DNA of 64,000 nt from positions 1,736,001 to 1,800,000 of the forward strand of contig JAKCFM010000001.1 in assembly GCA_025041195.1 (NCBI GenBank). Reading direction: 5' to 3'. The first letter of the stretch is position 1. Every line of letters starts with the position of its first letter. The stretch is from Halobacteriales archaeon YIM A00013. GTDB lineage: Archaea > Halobacteriota > Halobacteria > Halobacteriales > Haloarculaceae. The notes beneath the pieces are model-generated. The model worked only from the letters and a program-made list of their open reading frames with translations. It did not search any database and was not told the origin of the DNA. The position numbers were made by a program, and so were the translations under genes. Below are positions 42,828-51,127 of this stretch, in pieces.

Positions 42828-43601
42828 TTAGAGCCTTTCCAATCCCCCCTGGATACCAATCGTTTCGATCGTGTCCACCGTGCTCAGCGTGACGGTCTCG
42901 GTCGCCGGCACTGTTCCCGCGAGCGTGCCATCGACCAACAGCTCAACGGCCGGCTCGTCCCGGTCGACGGTGAGCGAAATCGTCGACTGGTCAACGACCC
43001 AGTGCTCTGGTGCCGTCGAGAACGGCCCGATGGGGACGATCGAGACGACGTTCGTTTCGCGACCCAACAGCGGTCCGCCAGCGTCGTGTGCGTAGCCGTG
43101 ACTCCCAACTGGCGTTGCGACGACGATGCCGTCGGCGCGAATACTCGCAATCTGTCGGCCCGAACTGCCATCGCCGGCAACGACCGTGAACTCAGAAATA
43201 CGAGCCGGCTCACCGGCAATAAGCGTCACATCACCCAGCGCGTGGGCCAGACAGTCGCCACACGTTGCCCTGAGTACTGGCTGCGTGACGGTGAGCTGTG
43301 ACGCCGTCAGCGTTGTCGATCCCGAGGCGCTGTCAGCGCCAAATGCAGCACTAAGCGTTGGAAGGATGCTCGGGATGGCATCGACAGGTGGGGATTCGAG
43401 CCCACGCCAGTCGACGCCAACCGGGAGAACCGGCGACGCTATCGAGGGGAGCACGGAGCGAATGCCAGCCTCCCCAACGGCGATCGTAAACGCAACCGAC
43501 TGGTCGCCCGCACCCACAACCGGCGTCGCGCCGGCAGCTTCGACTGCCGATTCGACGGAGTCGGTCGGCGCACCAACGATACCGACGCGCGTGTCGGACA
43601 T
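42828..43601 (-). CDS. NAD kinase-like protein with degenerate active site
   Basis: 257 residues. The C-terminal half matches the ATP-NAD kinase fold: RADGIVVATPVGSHGYAHDA, GGPLLGRET, VSIVPIGPF. In the N-terminal half, where NAD kinases have GGDGT, this protein reads AVGEAGIRS, and the NE motif appears as AGEPARISEF. It is therefore probably a non-canonical paralogue of NAD kinase, perhaps regulatory. Start at Met 43601 (MSDTRVGIVGAP); 43613 is four codons longer. Confidence 0.7.
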   Translation of the reverse strand: MSDTRVGIVGAPTDSVESAVEAAGATPVVGAGDQSVAFTIAVGEAGIRSVLPSIASPVLPVGVDWRGLESPPVDAIPSILPTLSAAFGADSASGSTTLTASQLTVTQPVLRATCGDCLAHALGDVTLIAGEPARISEFTVVAGDGSSGRQIASIRADGIVVATPVGSHGYAHDAGGPLLGRETNVVSIVPIGPFSTAPEHWVVDQSTISLTVDRDEPAVELLVDGTLAGTVPATETVTLSTVDTIETIGIQGGLERL

Positions 43602-43647
43602 TAGTTCCGTCATTGGCCCGGTTTGCTAAACGACTTTCGAGCCGAAG

Positions 43648-44949
43648 TTAGTCGAGATCACCTATCAGTCGCATGCCCGCTGCCAGGTTCTCGTTCTCAA
43701 GTGCGTCGATGATCTCCGATCGCGGCCGAGGTGTCAGCGTCGTCGAATCACTGGCAAGCTCGACGACCAGCTCGGTGGTGATGATCGCACTCTCACGGAG
43801 CGTTCGAGATTCGAGTTTGTCAATCGTATCCGCGTGGGTGTGCGCCCATCCGCGTCCCCGGCCATCGGTTTCTGACATGAGGTGGAGTCCTGGCACGCCG
43901 CCGGCGAGCACGAACGGCCAGTGGTCGCTGTGGGGGCCCATTTGCGGCGTCGTCGAAATCGGGTGATCGAATCGCTCTGCCACCGTCTCGACGGCGTGTT
44001 CTATTCCAGCAAAATCGTGCGTATGCGCTCGGATTGTTCGCCCACGGCCAATCCCATCATTGTTGACAATTGCATCGATTTGGTCCAGGTCCATCCGCTC
44101 GGCAGCGTACTCAGACCCACACAGTCCGACCTCCTCGGCGCCGAAGGGGGCGATATGCACCCGGCGATCCAGGTCTGCCTCCCGTCGGGCAAGCGCAGCC
44201 GCAACCTCAACTACCAGTGCGGTTCCCATGCCGTTGTCCAGCGCCCCCTCAGAGATGTCATGGGCGTCGAGATGGCTGGTCAGGAGGATTTCGGTATCCG
44301 TATCGGGGCCAAGCTCGGCGTGCACGTTCTGGCTCGTCGTTTGTTCGATCTCGGCAGAGACCTCGACGGTGACTGTTTCGCCAGTTGCGCGCCGGCGGAG
44401 CCGCGCACCCACCTCTTTGCCGACGCCAACCGCGGGGATTTCGCCGATCGGTTCCTCTGCAGTCCCCACGCTTCCAGTCGGTGGGAGACAGCCTTCGACG
44501 TGGTTCGCGAAGATGAATCCGGCTGCACCGGCTCGAACCGCCCGGTAGTATTTTTCTCGCCGGTGGATGAACCGGTCGTACCATTCGGGAACCGTACTTG
44601 AGACGAGGACGATCGAACCCGAAAGGTCGGTATCGAAATCCTCCGGCAGTCCGTGGCCGAGATCGACGAGTTCGCCGGTAACGCTTTTCGATGGCGACCG
44701 TGGAAGCCCGATCGATTCGTGCGTCCGATCAGCTGTCTCGACTGAACTCGATCCGCGCTTCCATCCCTGAATCGGAAACTCCTCGAGATGGGCGTTCCGT
44801 GCGCCAACCGCGTCGAGATGATCGCGCGTTAGCTCTGCGGCCCGACGCTCGCCAGCAGTTCCAGCCAGTCGATTCGGAATGTCGACTAGCCGTTCGAGAT
44901 GGTCCCATCCGACATCGCTCGTGAACGTCGCACCGATCCAGTCGGTCAT
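43648..44949 (-). CDS. M28 family zinc aminopeptidase-like protein
   Basis: 433 residues. The di-zinc site is visible: LTSHLDAHDISEGALDNGMG (His, Asp), FGAEEVGLCGSEY (catalytic Glu), IVNNDGIGRG (Asp) and SDHWPFVLAGGVPGLHL (His). A PA-domain-like insert lies between res 110 and 190 (PEWYDRFIHRREKYYRAVRA, AAGFIFANHVEG). No signal peptide, so it probably acts on cytosolic peptides. Last core gene before the 45-50 kb island. Confidence 0.9.
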   Translation of the reverse strand: MTDWIGATFTSDVGWDHLERLVDIPNRLAGTAGERRAAELTRDHLDAVGARNAHLEEFPIQGWKRGSSSVETADRTHESIGLPRSPSKSVTGELVDLGHGLPEDFDTDLSGSIVLVSSTVPEWYDRFIHRREKYYRAVRAGAAGFIFANHVEGCLPPTGSVGTAEEPIGEIPAVGVGKEVGARLRRRATGETVTVEVSAEIEQTTSQNVHAELGPDTDTEILLTSHLDAHDISEGALDNGMGTALVVEVAAALARREADLDRRVHIAPFGAEEVGLCGSEYAAERMDLDQIDAIVNNDGIGRGRTIRAHTHDFAGIEHAVETVAERFDHPISTTPQMGPHSDHWPFVLAGGVPGLHLMSETDGRGRGWAHTHADTIDKLESRTLRESAIITTELVVELASDSTTLTPRPRSEIIDALENENLAAGMRLIGDLD

Positions 44950-45111
44950 ACGCGTCGATCATCAGGCCGGCGAAATAGCAATTGTGAATGCTCGATCGGA
45001 TTGGGTCTCGTCACCGTCGGCCACTCCTTCGCACTCGTGCGCGATACACTCCCAGTCCGAATAATTTCAGGAACGTGAATATATAATATCGTGTGCAAGC
45101 GACGTTGGGTC

Positions 45112-45798
45112 ATGGATGAGCGATCGTCGGAGTCCGCTCCAGCACGCGACGCCCATGCGGATGCGACAGACGCCAGCGCAGAAGAGAGTGACGGCCACCA
45201 GATGAGTGACGAGGCGTCCCTTGAGATCGCAATCCAGGAGGCCAACGATACATTTCAATCGATTTCCAATCTCGACAGCATCTGTGACACCTCGATCGTC
45301 GGGATTACGTTCTTGTTGACCGCGATCGTTGGCTGGGCCGCGTTTGCACTCCCTCGGCTTCCCGCTCGCTCGCTTTCCTGGCTGGGTGTTGCCGGAACGG
45401 CGGTTCTTGGTGCGCTCGCAATTTTCATCAGCAGTGTGTACATCGTGAAATCCCTGATTCCGCGCGCGTTCTACACTGACAGCGTCGGTGCCGTGCTCAT
45501 CGACAAGCCGTTGGTTCCCGGATCCACCGATCCAACGACGGCGATCGAGGCGACAGAGCAAGCAACCGGCGAACACTCATCGAAAGCGGCGTTCGATCAC
45601 TGGCTCTCCCAGTATGGTAACGACGAACGGATCACCAGTGCGGCGACGTTTCAGTACGCCAGGCTGTTCCATTACAAAACCGTCGCACAGCTGAAAGCGA
45701 CGGCGACGACGCACGCAATCGTCTGGTTCAGGGTGGCGGTGGGGTGGGTCGTCGTCTCGATTTTGGTTGGGACGGTAGGGCTGCTAGAGGCAGGATAG
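45112..45798 (+). CDS. Membrane protein resembling the Pycsar effector PycTM (DUF5706-like)
   Basis: 228 residues. An acidic low-complexity start, an amphipathic helix (LEIAIQEANDTFQSISNLDS), then helix 1 beginning DTSIVGITFLLTAIVGWAAF, helix 2 (LGVAGTAVLGALAIFISSVY) followed by KSLIPRAFYTDSVG, a soluble helical stretch of about 70 residues with QYARLFHYKTVAQLKATAT, and a final helix. The DTxxG start of helix 1, PR after helix 2 and the KYxxLxxA-like helix recall PycTM proteins that respond to cyclic nucleotides. The resemblance is by pattern only. A nucleotide-cyclase gene lies 2.9 kb downstream on the other strand. Confidence 0.55.
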   Translation: MDERSSESAPARDAHADATDASAEESDGHQMSDEASLEIAIQEANDTFQSISNLDSICDTSIVGITFLLTAIVGWAAFALPRLPARSLSWLGVAGTAVLGALAIFISSVYIVKSLIPRAFYTDSVGAVLIDKPLVPGSTDPTTAIEATEQATGEHSSKAAFDHWLSQYGNDERITSAATFQYARLFHYKTVAQLKATATTHAIVWFRVAVGWVVVSILVGTVGLLEAG

Positions 45799-45813
45799 AG
45801 CAGATCCAGTAGA

Positions 45814-46359
45814 TTAGTCAGATATTTGTTGTGCATAATAGACTGTATCGACTCCTGGCCCCCGATCATCAGGTATCCGGGTAACAAGGGAGAATCCCAA
45901 CTCCTTCAGGAGGGTAATGTGTGCGTCGTTTTCTGCCCAGGTTCGTGTGGTTACGTACGGAAGTGCAAATTCGCTTGGCAAGTCTTCCAGCAACGATTGA
46001 TACATCGACCGAGCTATTCCCTGTCGACGGTAGTCCGGATGAACGATCATCGAGGCAGCGTAGTTTGATGGAGAATACTCCTTGATTTGGTCTGTAGCGT
46101 ATCCATGTCGAAATGAGAGATACCCTACGACGGTGTCAGAGTCATATGCGAGCACAAACTGCTGTGAGCAAAGCTTCTCGACATACGCAGATAGGGATGA
46201 TTCAGAACCGGCTTCGTCTTCGAGGTCCTCGGTTTTGGACGACCTACCCCAGCTTCCAAGTGGCGGAACGAATTCCGTTGCGCAGAGTTCGACGAGTTGT
46301 TCGATGGTATGGCGTTCATCTGACCCAATTCCTCCGAAGAGGAGTTTGATCTGGGTCAT
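45814..46359 (-). CDS. GNAT family N-acetyltransferase
   Basis: 181 residues. GNAT core: FVLAYDSDTVVGYLSF (strand), acetyl-CoA loop AASMIVHPDYRRQGIARSMY (RxxGxA), then TRTWAENDAHITLLKELGFS with the motif-B Asn. Substrate unknown. Sequence composition is poorer in G+C than the core. Convergent with the PycTM-like gene. Confidence 0.86.
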   Translation of the reverse strand: MTQIKLLFGGIGSDERHTIEQLVELCATEFVPPLGSWGRSSKTEDLEDEAGSESSLSAYVEKLCSQQFVLAYDSDTVVGYLSFRHGYATDQIKEYSPSNYAASMIVHPDYRRQGIARSMYQSLLEDLPSEFALPYVTTRTWAENDAHITLLKELGFSLVTRIPDDRGPGVDTVYYAQQISD

Positions 46360-46725
46360 TCTGAACTGACCAACTCTGCTCCAATGGTGAGGTAACCAGA
46401 ATAGCCGCCAGTATTATTTCCGACACTCCGAGCGCATCGATATCCTAACACACGACAATTCATGTCGCCGCATAACTGTTTATTCTACAAAAGAATGTCT
46501 TTTTGAAAATGAAGTTGGGTTAATGCTTATTTGGATAGTCTACAGTAGGTGCTTCCCTGAGAGAGCTCATTTATAGTCGACATTCGGCGTAACCGATGAG
46601 AAAGACCGTGGTTAGACGCCCTTTACCTCGCGGCTTCTGGAGTTTATTGAATAGGACACGCTCGAACGCAAGGTCGGTTGAGAGCCGAGCCTGCTACCAC
46701 ACTGAACACATCGATAGGGGTGTGA

Positions 46726-46751
46726 GGGGGAGGGGGAGTCGGAGTGTAAAT
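46726..46751 (-). repeat. ORB-like repeat 1 (inverted relative to the others)
   Basis: Read on the minus strand: TTTACACTCCGACTCCCCCT then CCCCC. Shares TACACTC-x-GA and the C-run with the copies at 47055 and 48538. Opposite orientation to the copies nearer orc1, as in origins where ORBs flank the unwinding element. Confidence 0.65.
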
Positions 46752-47054
46752 CGAGAGATTGAGGTGGTGGTAAGGAATCCGTACCTATCCGGTGGTATAT
46801 AAAATATCTAATTCAACAATCAGAAAAACAGAGGTATCTGAGTTATTTCGTAGATAGATGTATGCTTAGTTCGAATTCGAACCACCCCTTACTTACTAAC
46901 GTAACGTAAATAGAAAGCTTTATAATAATATTGATAAGGAAACGAGTCATCCAATAGAAGAGCTTGTATGGTCCTTCCTTTAGATACCTACAGTAGACCT
47001 GTTATCGGCTGTTACAATTACCACTGCCCCCACTGACGTGGAGATAATGTGAGG

Positions 47055-47081
47055 GAATACACTCCGATCCCCCCTCCCCCC
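47055..47081 (+). repeat. ORB-like repeat 2
   Basis: GAATACACTCCGATCCCCCC followed by TCCCCCC. Near-identical core to repeat 1 read on the opposite strand. Confidence 0.65.
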
Positions 47082-47135
47082 GAGTAGATGAACTCCCATT
47101 GGCCCGACCATCTCCCTAGCCAGTAATATGTATAC

Positions 47136-47160
47136 ATTTACACTCTATTTACCCCTCCCG
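47136..47160 (+). repeat. ORB-like repeat 3 (weaker)
   Basis: ATTTACACTCTATTTACCCC followed by TCCCG. Keeps TTTACACTC and the C-rich end but diverges in the middle. Confidence 0.5.
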
Positions 47161-47164
47161 TTAC

Positions 47165-47191
47165 TCTCTTCACTCTTTTCACTCTCTTCAC
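47165..47191 (+). repeat. Tandem 9-base repeat, three units
   Basis: TCTCTTCAC, TCTTTTCAC, TCTCTTCAC in direct tandem, one mismatch in the middle unit. It lies immediately upstream of the orc1 TATA box, so it may be an iteron-like initiator site or a promoter operator. Confidence 0.6.
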
Positions 47192-47200
47192 TCCCATTGA

Positions 47201-47208
47201 TTTATAAT
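47201..47208 (+). promoter_or_regulatory. TATA box of the orc1/cdc6 gene
   Basis: TTTATAAT, 27 to 34 bases before the ATG at 47235. The spacing fits a leaderless transcript and makes the TTG at 47220 an unlikely start. Its closeness to the repeats suggests autoregulation by Orc1. Confidence 0.55.
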
Positions 47209-47234
47209 GCCACGGGTTATTGGGTCCCGTAATC

Positions 47235-48488
47235 ATGGAATCCTTCGGCGGAGAACAGAAGATATATAAAAATATTGATATTCTCGATCCTGAACCTGAC
47301 ACGTATAAGCCGACTGAACTCCCGGAACGCGAGGACGAGATTTCGAGAATTCATTCGGCATTGCGGCCAATTACGCTTGGTGGTTCCCCGCGGAACATTC
47401 TCGTGTATGGGCCAACGGGACAAGGAAAGACAGTTGGGGTGAACCTCAAAACTGAGCAACTTCAGGAGTGGGCAGAAGGCGAGGATGAGATCGATCTCAC
47501 AGTACTGCGTGTTAGCTGTAAGGGAGCAGGCAAATCATGGAATGTGCTCGCTGAGCTCGTTAAAGTAGCGAGAGAGGTTCGGTACAACAAAACCGTTGAG
47601 AAGCCGCGTGGTCCCACCAAGGTCGAACTCTTCGAGATGCTCACGGAGGACCTTGAGGTAATTGGAGGCACAATTATAATTGTTCTTGACGAGATCGACG
47701 GGATCCAAGTAGACAACTACGTCCTCTATGAACTCCCACGAGCATCGATAGAGGGCGTGTCTGTTGGAGTAATAGGAATAACAAATGATTATCAATTTCA
47801 TGAGAATCTCGACGCTGATATCAGATCCTCACTCGGGAGTCGGGAGGTAGTGTTCAGCCCATACGATGCGAACCAACTCCGAGATATACTTGCACGACGA
47901 GCTGCCCAAGCACTCCGGAATACGTATTTTGAGGATGGGATTAAGGATTCACAATATCTTCGCAGTGAGGTGCTTTCTGGAGATGTTATTCCACTTTGCG
48001 CCGCTCTCGCTGGGCAGGACACGGGCGATGCCAGACAAGCTATTCATCTATTATCGACAGCATGCGATCTAGCCCTGGATGACCGAAGTGAAACTGTTGA
48101 GGAGTCCCACGTACGGAACGCTCGTGAAGAGATACAGGAAGAAACGATCGGAAAAGGAATTAGCGGTGAGACTACGCAACGAAAGATAGCGCTGCTAACA
48201 GTTCTCGAAGCGAATTTGGCTGGAGAAACACCCGAAGGAACGACGCAGCTCTATCGTCGATACAAACGATTGACGAACCTAATCGGGACAGAAACGTATC
48301 AACAAGGTACGTTCAGGGAAAAGCTCAATGACTTGGTGCATGGAAATATCCTCGAAGGAGACCGTCATGGTCGTGGCCGAGGACGCGGTATGACGAATCT
48401 GTACGGGCTCGCAGTTGATCCCTCCCTCGTGATTGATAAAATCGGAGAGGACGCCCGACTCAGTGATATTACTGAAAAATATGAATAA
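47235..48488 (+). CDS. Orc1/Cdc6 family replication initiator
   Basis: 417 residues. Res 10-45 carry the family entry YKPTELPEREDEISRIHSAL. Walker A is YGPTGQGKT (res 58-66), Walker B IIIVLDEID (146-154), sensor 1 GITND, and sensor 2/Arg in GDARQAIHLL (264-273). A winged-helix DNA-binding domain follows (res 310-400) with a basic Gly-rich wing (DRHGRGRGRGMTNLY). It binds ORB repeats and loads MCM. The flanking repeats indicate a cognate origin. Composition is less G+C-rich than the core, as for accessory orc genes. Confidence 0.92.
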   Translation: MESFGGEQKIYKNIDILDPEPDTYKPTELPEREDEISRIHSALRPITLGGSPRNILVYGPTGQGKTVGVNLKTEQLQEWAEGEDEIDLTVLRVSCKGAGKSWNVLAELVKVAREVRYNKTVEKPRGPTKVELFEMLTEDLEVIGGTIIIVLDEIDGIQVDNYVLYELPRASIEGVSVGVIGITNDYQFHENLDADIRSSLGSREVVFSPYDANQLRDILARRAAQALRNTYFEDGIKDSQYLRSEVLSGDVIPLCAALAGQDTGDARQAIHLLSTACDLALDDRSETVEESHVRNAREEIQEETIGKGISGETTQRKIALLTVLEANLAGETPEGTTQLYRRYKRLTNLIGTETYQQGTFREKLNDLVHGNILEGDRHGRGRGRGMTNLYGLAVDPSLVIDKIGEDARLSDITEKYE

Positions 48489-48537
48489 GAACGTCACCGT
48501 CTAACTTGCATCCGCTCGCACCGACAATACATGTTCA

Positions 48538-48563
48538 ATGTTACACTCTGATTCCCCCTCCCC
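48538..48563 (+). repeat. ORB-like repeat 4, downstream of orc1
   Basis: ATGTTACACTCTGATTCCCC then CTCCCC region; core TTACACTCTGATTCCCCCTC at 48541-48560. Same orientation as repeats 2 and 3, on the other side of the gene. Confidence 0.6.
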
Positions 48564-48652
48564 GGCATTTCCAAAAGAATACATTTGGATCCCAATTTAA
48601 TCATTTAGATCACTACACCGTTCAATAGCTGATTTTTCCCACCCAATATTTC

Positions 48653-50203
48653 TTAGGGAATGAATGCGGTGAAATATATCCGCCTCACGGTTATATCATC
48701 TGGATCAAGTTCCTGGTTGGCAAGGAGTTTGAATTGATCTCGAAACACCTCACGCTGTGCGTTATTTTCCAACCGCTCCAGATATCGGATCAGGCTGGCC
48801 TCAGTGAAATCCTCGATAATAGTTTCGAGTGCACTTTCTTCTAGGATTTTAAATTGAGAGATTTCGAAGCCACACCTACTCAGTAGCGCTTTCATTTCGT
48901 CTTCGGTATGATATGTGAATCCCAACGGGATATCCAACGGATCGAAATAATGTTCCCAGTTGTAGCGGTTGATCAGCTCCAGAACCACTTCATGCAACTC
49001 CTGGTAGGTTCCATTGGCGCCTTGATGGACAGCGAGTACCCCATCCGTAGAGAGGAGCTTGTGAATAGTGGTGTATGCCTCAATTTGATTCTCGATTAGA
49101 TGGAGCGTGGAGTTGGAGAATATGAGATCATACGTATTGTAATCATCTTCTGGAGCGTATCTATCAATAGATGCTTTGACATACTCGATATGGGGATCGT
49201 CCCCCTGATGTTTCGCACGGGCCTTGTTTATGTTCTCCATCGAGTGATCAATCGCCGTTATATGTGCATTTGGGAGTAGACGGTTCTTCAAAACTTTTTC
49301 AGTTACATTTCCAGTCAAACATCCAACATCTAGCACGTTTTTTGGTTGGAATCCCAGCGCACCAATTTCTTCGGATACAATTTCTTGAAGTGTATATGAC
49401 TGCTGAACAACTGTATTGGAATGTTTCTCGAAGCGGTCCGGATCCCAGAAAAGGTCCCGTTTATTTCTGAGTTTTGCTAAGCACTTATTCGTGAACTCGT
49501 TCAGCAGCACTTGATCATTATACCGTTCATGCCGGGTGTACGCCTCTGTGAATTCTGAGAGTGCGCTTTCGTAGTTCTGGTTCAGGAACTTCGATAACCC
49601 ACGATTAAACGTCTCAGTGTAATATTTACTCAACCGATTATTATCGCATAGGTTGTAAACAATCTCATTTTTATTGATCCCCTGAAGACTCTGATTTGGG
49701 ATTTTACGCACGTTATACGAATCGGGAAGGGAATCTTGCTGTATCTCTCTGTATGTAATTTGGTCTATGAGGATAGAAAGGCCATACTTCTTGCATAATC
49801 CTTCAAGGCGGGCAGCAAGATTTACTGGCCGGCCCAGTACAGTGGACTCTATGTCAGCCAAATTCGTCCGGAACACTTCCCCCGTAGCAATCCCAATTCC
49901 AATATCTATCGAACCCAATTCTTCCGTTGCTTCAGTCTCTGGGACTGCTTCTTGGTGAATTGCAACTGCTGCAGTTACTGCGGATTCGCTCGGTTTCGCT
50001 CCGTCAAAGACCGCTAACAAACAATCCCCGAGAATTTTATCTATTTCTCCGTTATTGGCTTCGATACATTTCTGGGACTTCCGAAATAGCGTATCCAGAA
50101 TTCGGCTTACTCGCTCCCCATCGAAATTATCGATGAATACCGTAGAATTTCGAATATCAAAGAATAGGACTGAAACGTCTGCCCGGCTCCCTTCTCCCGT
50201 CAC
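48653..50203 (-). CDS. Class III nucleotide cyclase - TPR-like - SAM methyltransferase fusion protein
   Basis: 516 residues from a GTG start. Res 8-150: class III cyclase domain with metal Asp16 (VLFFDIRNST) and Asp60 (KILGDCLLAVF), Lys56 and Thr121 at the purine-specificity positions, Asn128 and Arg132 (VNLAARL) of the transition-state pair, so it looks catalytically complete. Res 195-245: one or two TPR-like helix pairs (YESALSEFTEAYTRH). Res 270-450: class I methyltransferase with motif I VLDVGCLTGN, acidic ITAIDHSMENINKAR, and YDLIFSNSTLHLI. Cytosolic. I know no characterised protein with this order. Lies in the low-G+C 45-50 kb island. Confidence 0.85.
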   Translation of the reverse strand: MTGEGSRADVSVLFFDIRNSTVFIDNFDGERVSRILDTLFRKSQKCIEANNGEIDKILGDCLLAVFDGAKPSESAVTAAVAIHQEAVPETEATEELGSIDIGIGIATGEVFRTNLADIESTVLGRPVNLAARLEGLCKKYGLSILIDQITYREIQQDSLPDSYNVRKIPNQSLQGINKNEIVYNLCDNNRLSKYYTETFNRGLSKFLNQNYESALSEFTEAYTRHERYNDQVLLNEFTNKCLAKLRNKRDLFWDPDRFEKHSNTVVQQSYTLQEIVSEEIGALGFQPKNVLDVGCLTGNVTEKVLKNRLLPNAHITAIDHSMENINKARAKHQGDDPHIEYVKASIDRYAPEDDYNTYDLIFSNSTLHLIENQIEAYTTIHKLLSTDGVLAVHQGANGTYQELHEVVLELINRYNWEHYFDPLDIPLGFTYHTEDEMKALLSRCGFEISQFKILEESALETIIEDFTEASLIRYLERLENNAQREVFRDQFKLLANQELDPDDITVRRIYFTAFIP

Positions 50204-50415
50204 AGATGTGTGTAGAATGTATTTTTTGGAAAGTATTAACCATTCCGATATTAATCATATTCGTATTTGGCGCACTTACAGGTGAATAACTAGCCACTCT
50301 ATCTTTCGAGTGTCCTAGTAACCTTGGTCGCTGCTGTGATATGCAGTATCACCATGAGCCAACCAGCACCAGCTACCGGGATGCGTACGATGATGGAATG
50401 GATACAACCGCTGCT

Positions 50416-50979
50416 CTACCCGTCGCCTTCTTCATCCACGATAACGACTTCACCGTCCTGCACGTCGACGTTGATGAGCGTCTTGACATCGCGGGTTTTC
50501 ATCTTGTTTTCGCCACCGACCTTTTTGATGACGGCAACCACGTCGGAAACGTCCGCACCGATCTCCTCAAGCGCGGACGTGATCGAATGGAGCGTGCCAC
50601 CGGTTGAGAGCACATCGTCCAGCAAGAGCACGCGATCATCCGGCTCAACGTCGTTGAGATACATCTCGTTCTCGGAGTAGCCCGTCACCTGCGCGAGCGA
50701 CACCTCTCCGTCCAGTCCGTACTGGCGCTTGCGAATGACCACCAGCGGAATGTCCGTCATCAACGAAACGGCCGTCGAAATGTGAATCCCCATTGCGGCC
50801 GGCGTCACAATCTTATCGACGCCATCAAGCTCTGCCTTTCTGATGATGCCGATCACGATCTCACGGAGCAGTTCCGGTTCTAACATCGGAACGCCATCGC
50901 TGATCGGATGGACAAAATATTCGTAATCCCCCTTCTGAATTATCGGCGCGTCTCGAAGCGACTGAGAGAGCCGTTCCAT
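50416..50979 (-). CDS. Hypoxanthine/guanine-type purine phosphoribosyltransferase
   Basis: 187 residues. Salvages purine bases with PRPP. The PRPP loop is [18 protein letters not shown], and the N-terminus [33 protein letters not shown] matches archaeal Hpt. The start at 50979 is this conserved Met; a longer frame to 51045 exists. First core gene after the island. Confidence 0.92.
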   Translation of the reverse strand: MERLSQSLRDAPIIQKGDYEYFVHPISDGVPMLEPELLREIVIGIIRKAELDGVDKIVTPAAMGIHISTAVSLMTDIPLVVIRKRQYGLDGEVSLAQVTGYSENEMYLNDVEPDDRVLLLDDVLSTGGTLHSITSALEEIGADVSDVVAVIKKVGGENKMKTRDVKTLINVDVQDGEVVIVDEEGDG

Positions 50980-51127
50980 GTTGCGCGTACTCAGCGGAGA
51001 CGTAAAAGCACGGCTGTGTGTCCCGTCTTCGACAGATATTATCATACAGCCAACAACATGTGCCGTGTTCGACCTGTCTCGAAAGCTTTAGCAGGGCGTC
51101 CGCCGCAGGGGTTGTGTACAGGTGCCT

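Larger units (their letters stand above)
46360..47234. other. A+T-rich non-coding region, probable replication origin
   Basis: 875 bases without a convincing gene, directly upstream of orc1/cdc6. It contains three of the four ORB-like repeats (46726-46751, 47055-47081, 47136-47160), a tandem 9-base repeat (47165-47191) and A+T-rich stretches (46800-46860 and 46905-46950) that could serve as unwinding elements. Haloarchaeal origins have this arrangement next to an orc gene. Origin activity is inference. Confidence 0.65.

Noticed and set aside
46596-46802. 68-residue open frame in the origin region
   Set aside because: Arg/Ser-rich composition unlike haloarchaeal proteins, and it overlaps an ORB-like repeat; treated as non-coding.
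47220-47234. TTG start for orc1
   Set aside because: The ATG at 47235 has an ideal TATA spacing, while the TTG would sit only 12 bases after the TATA box.
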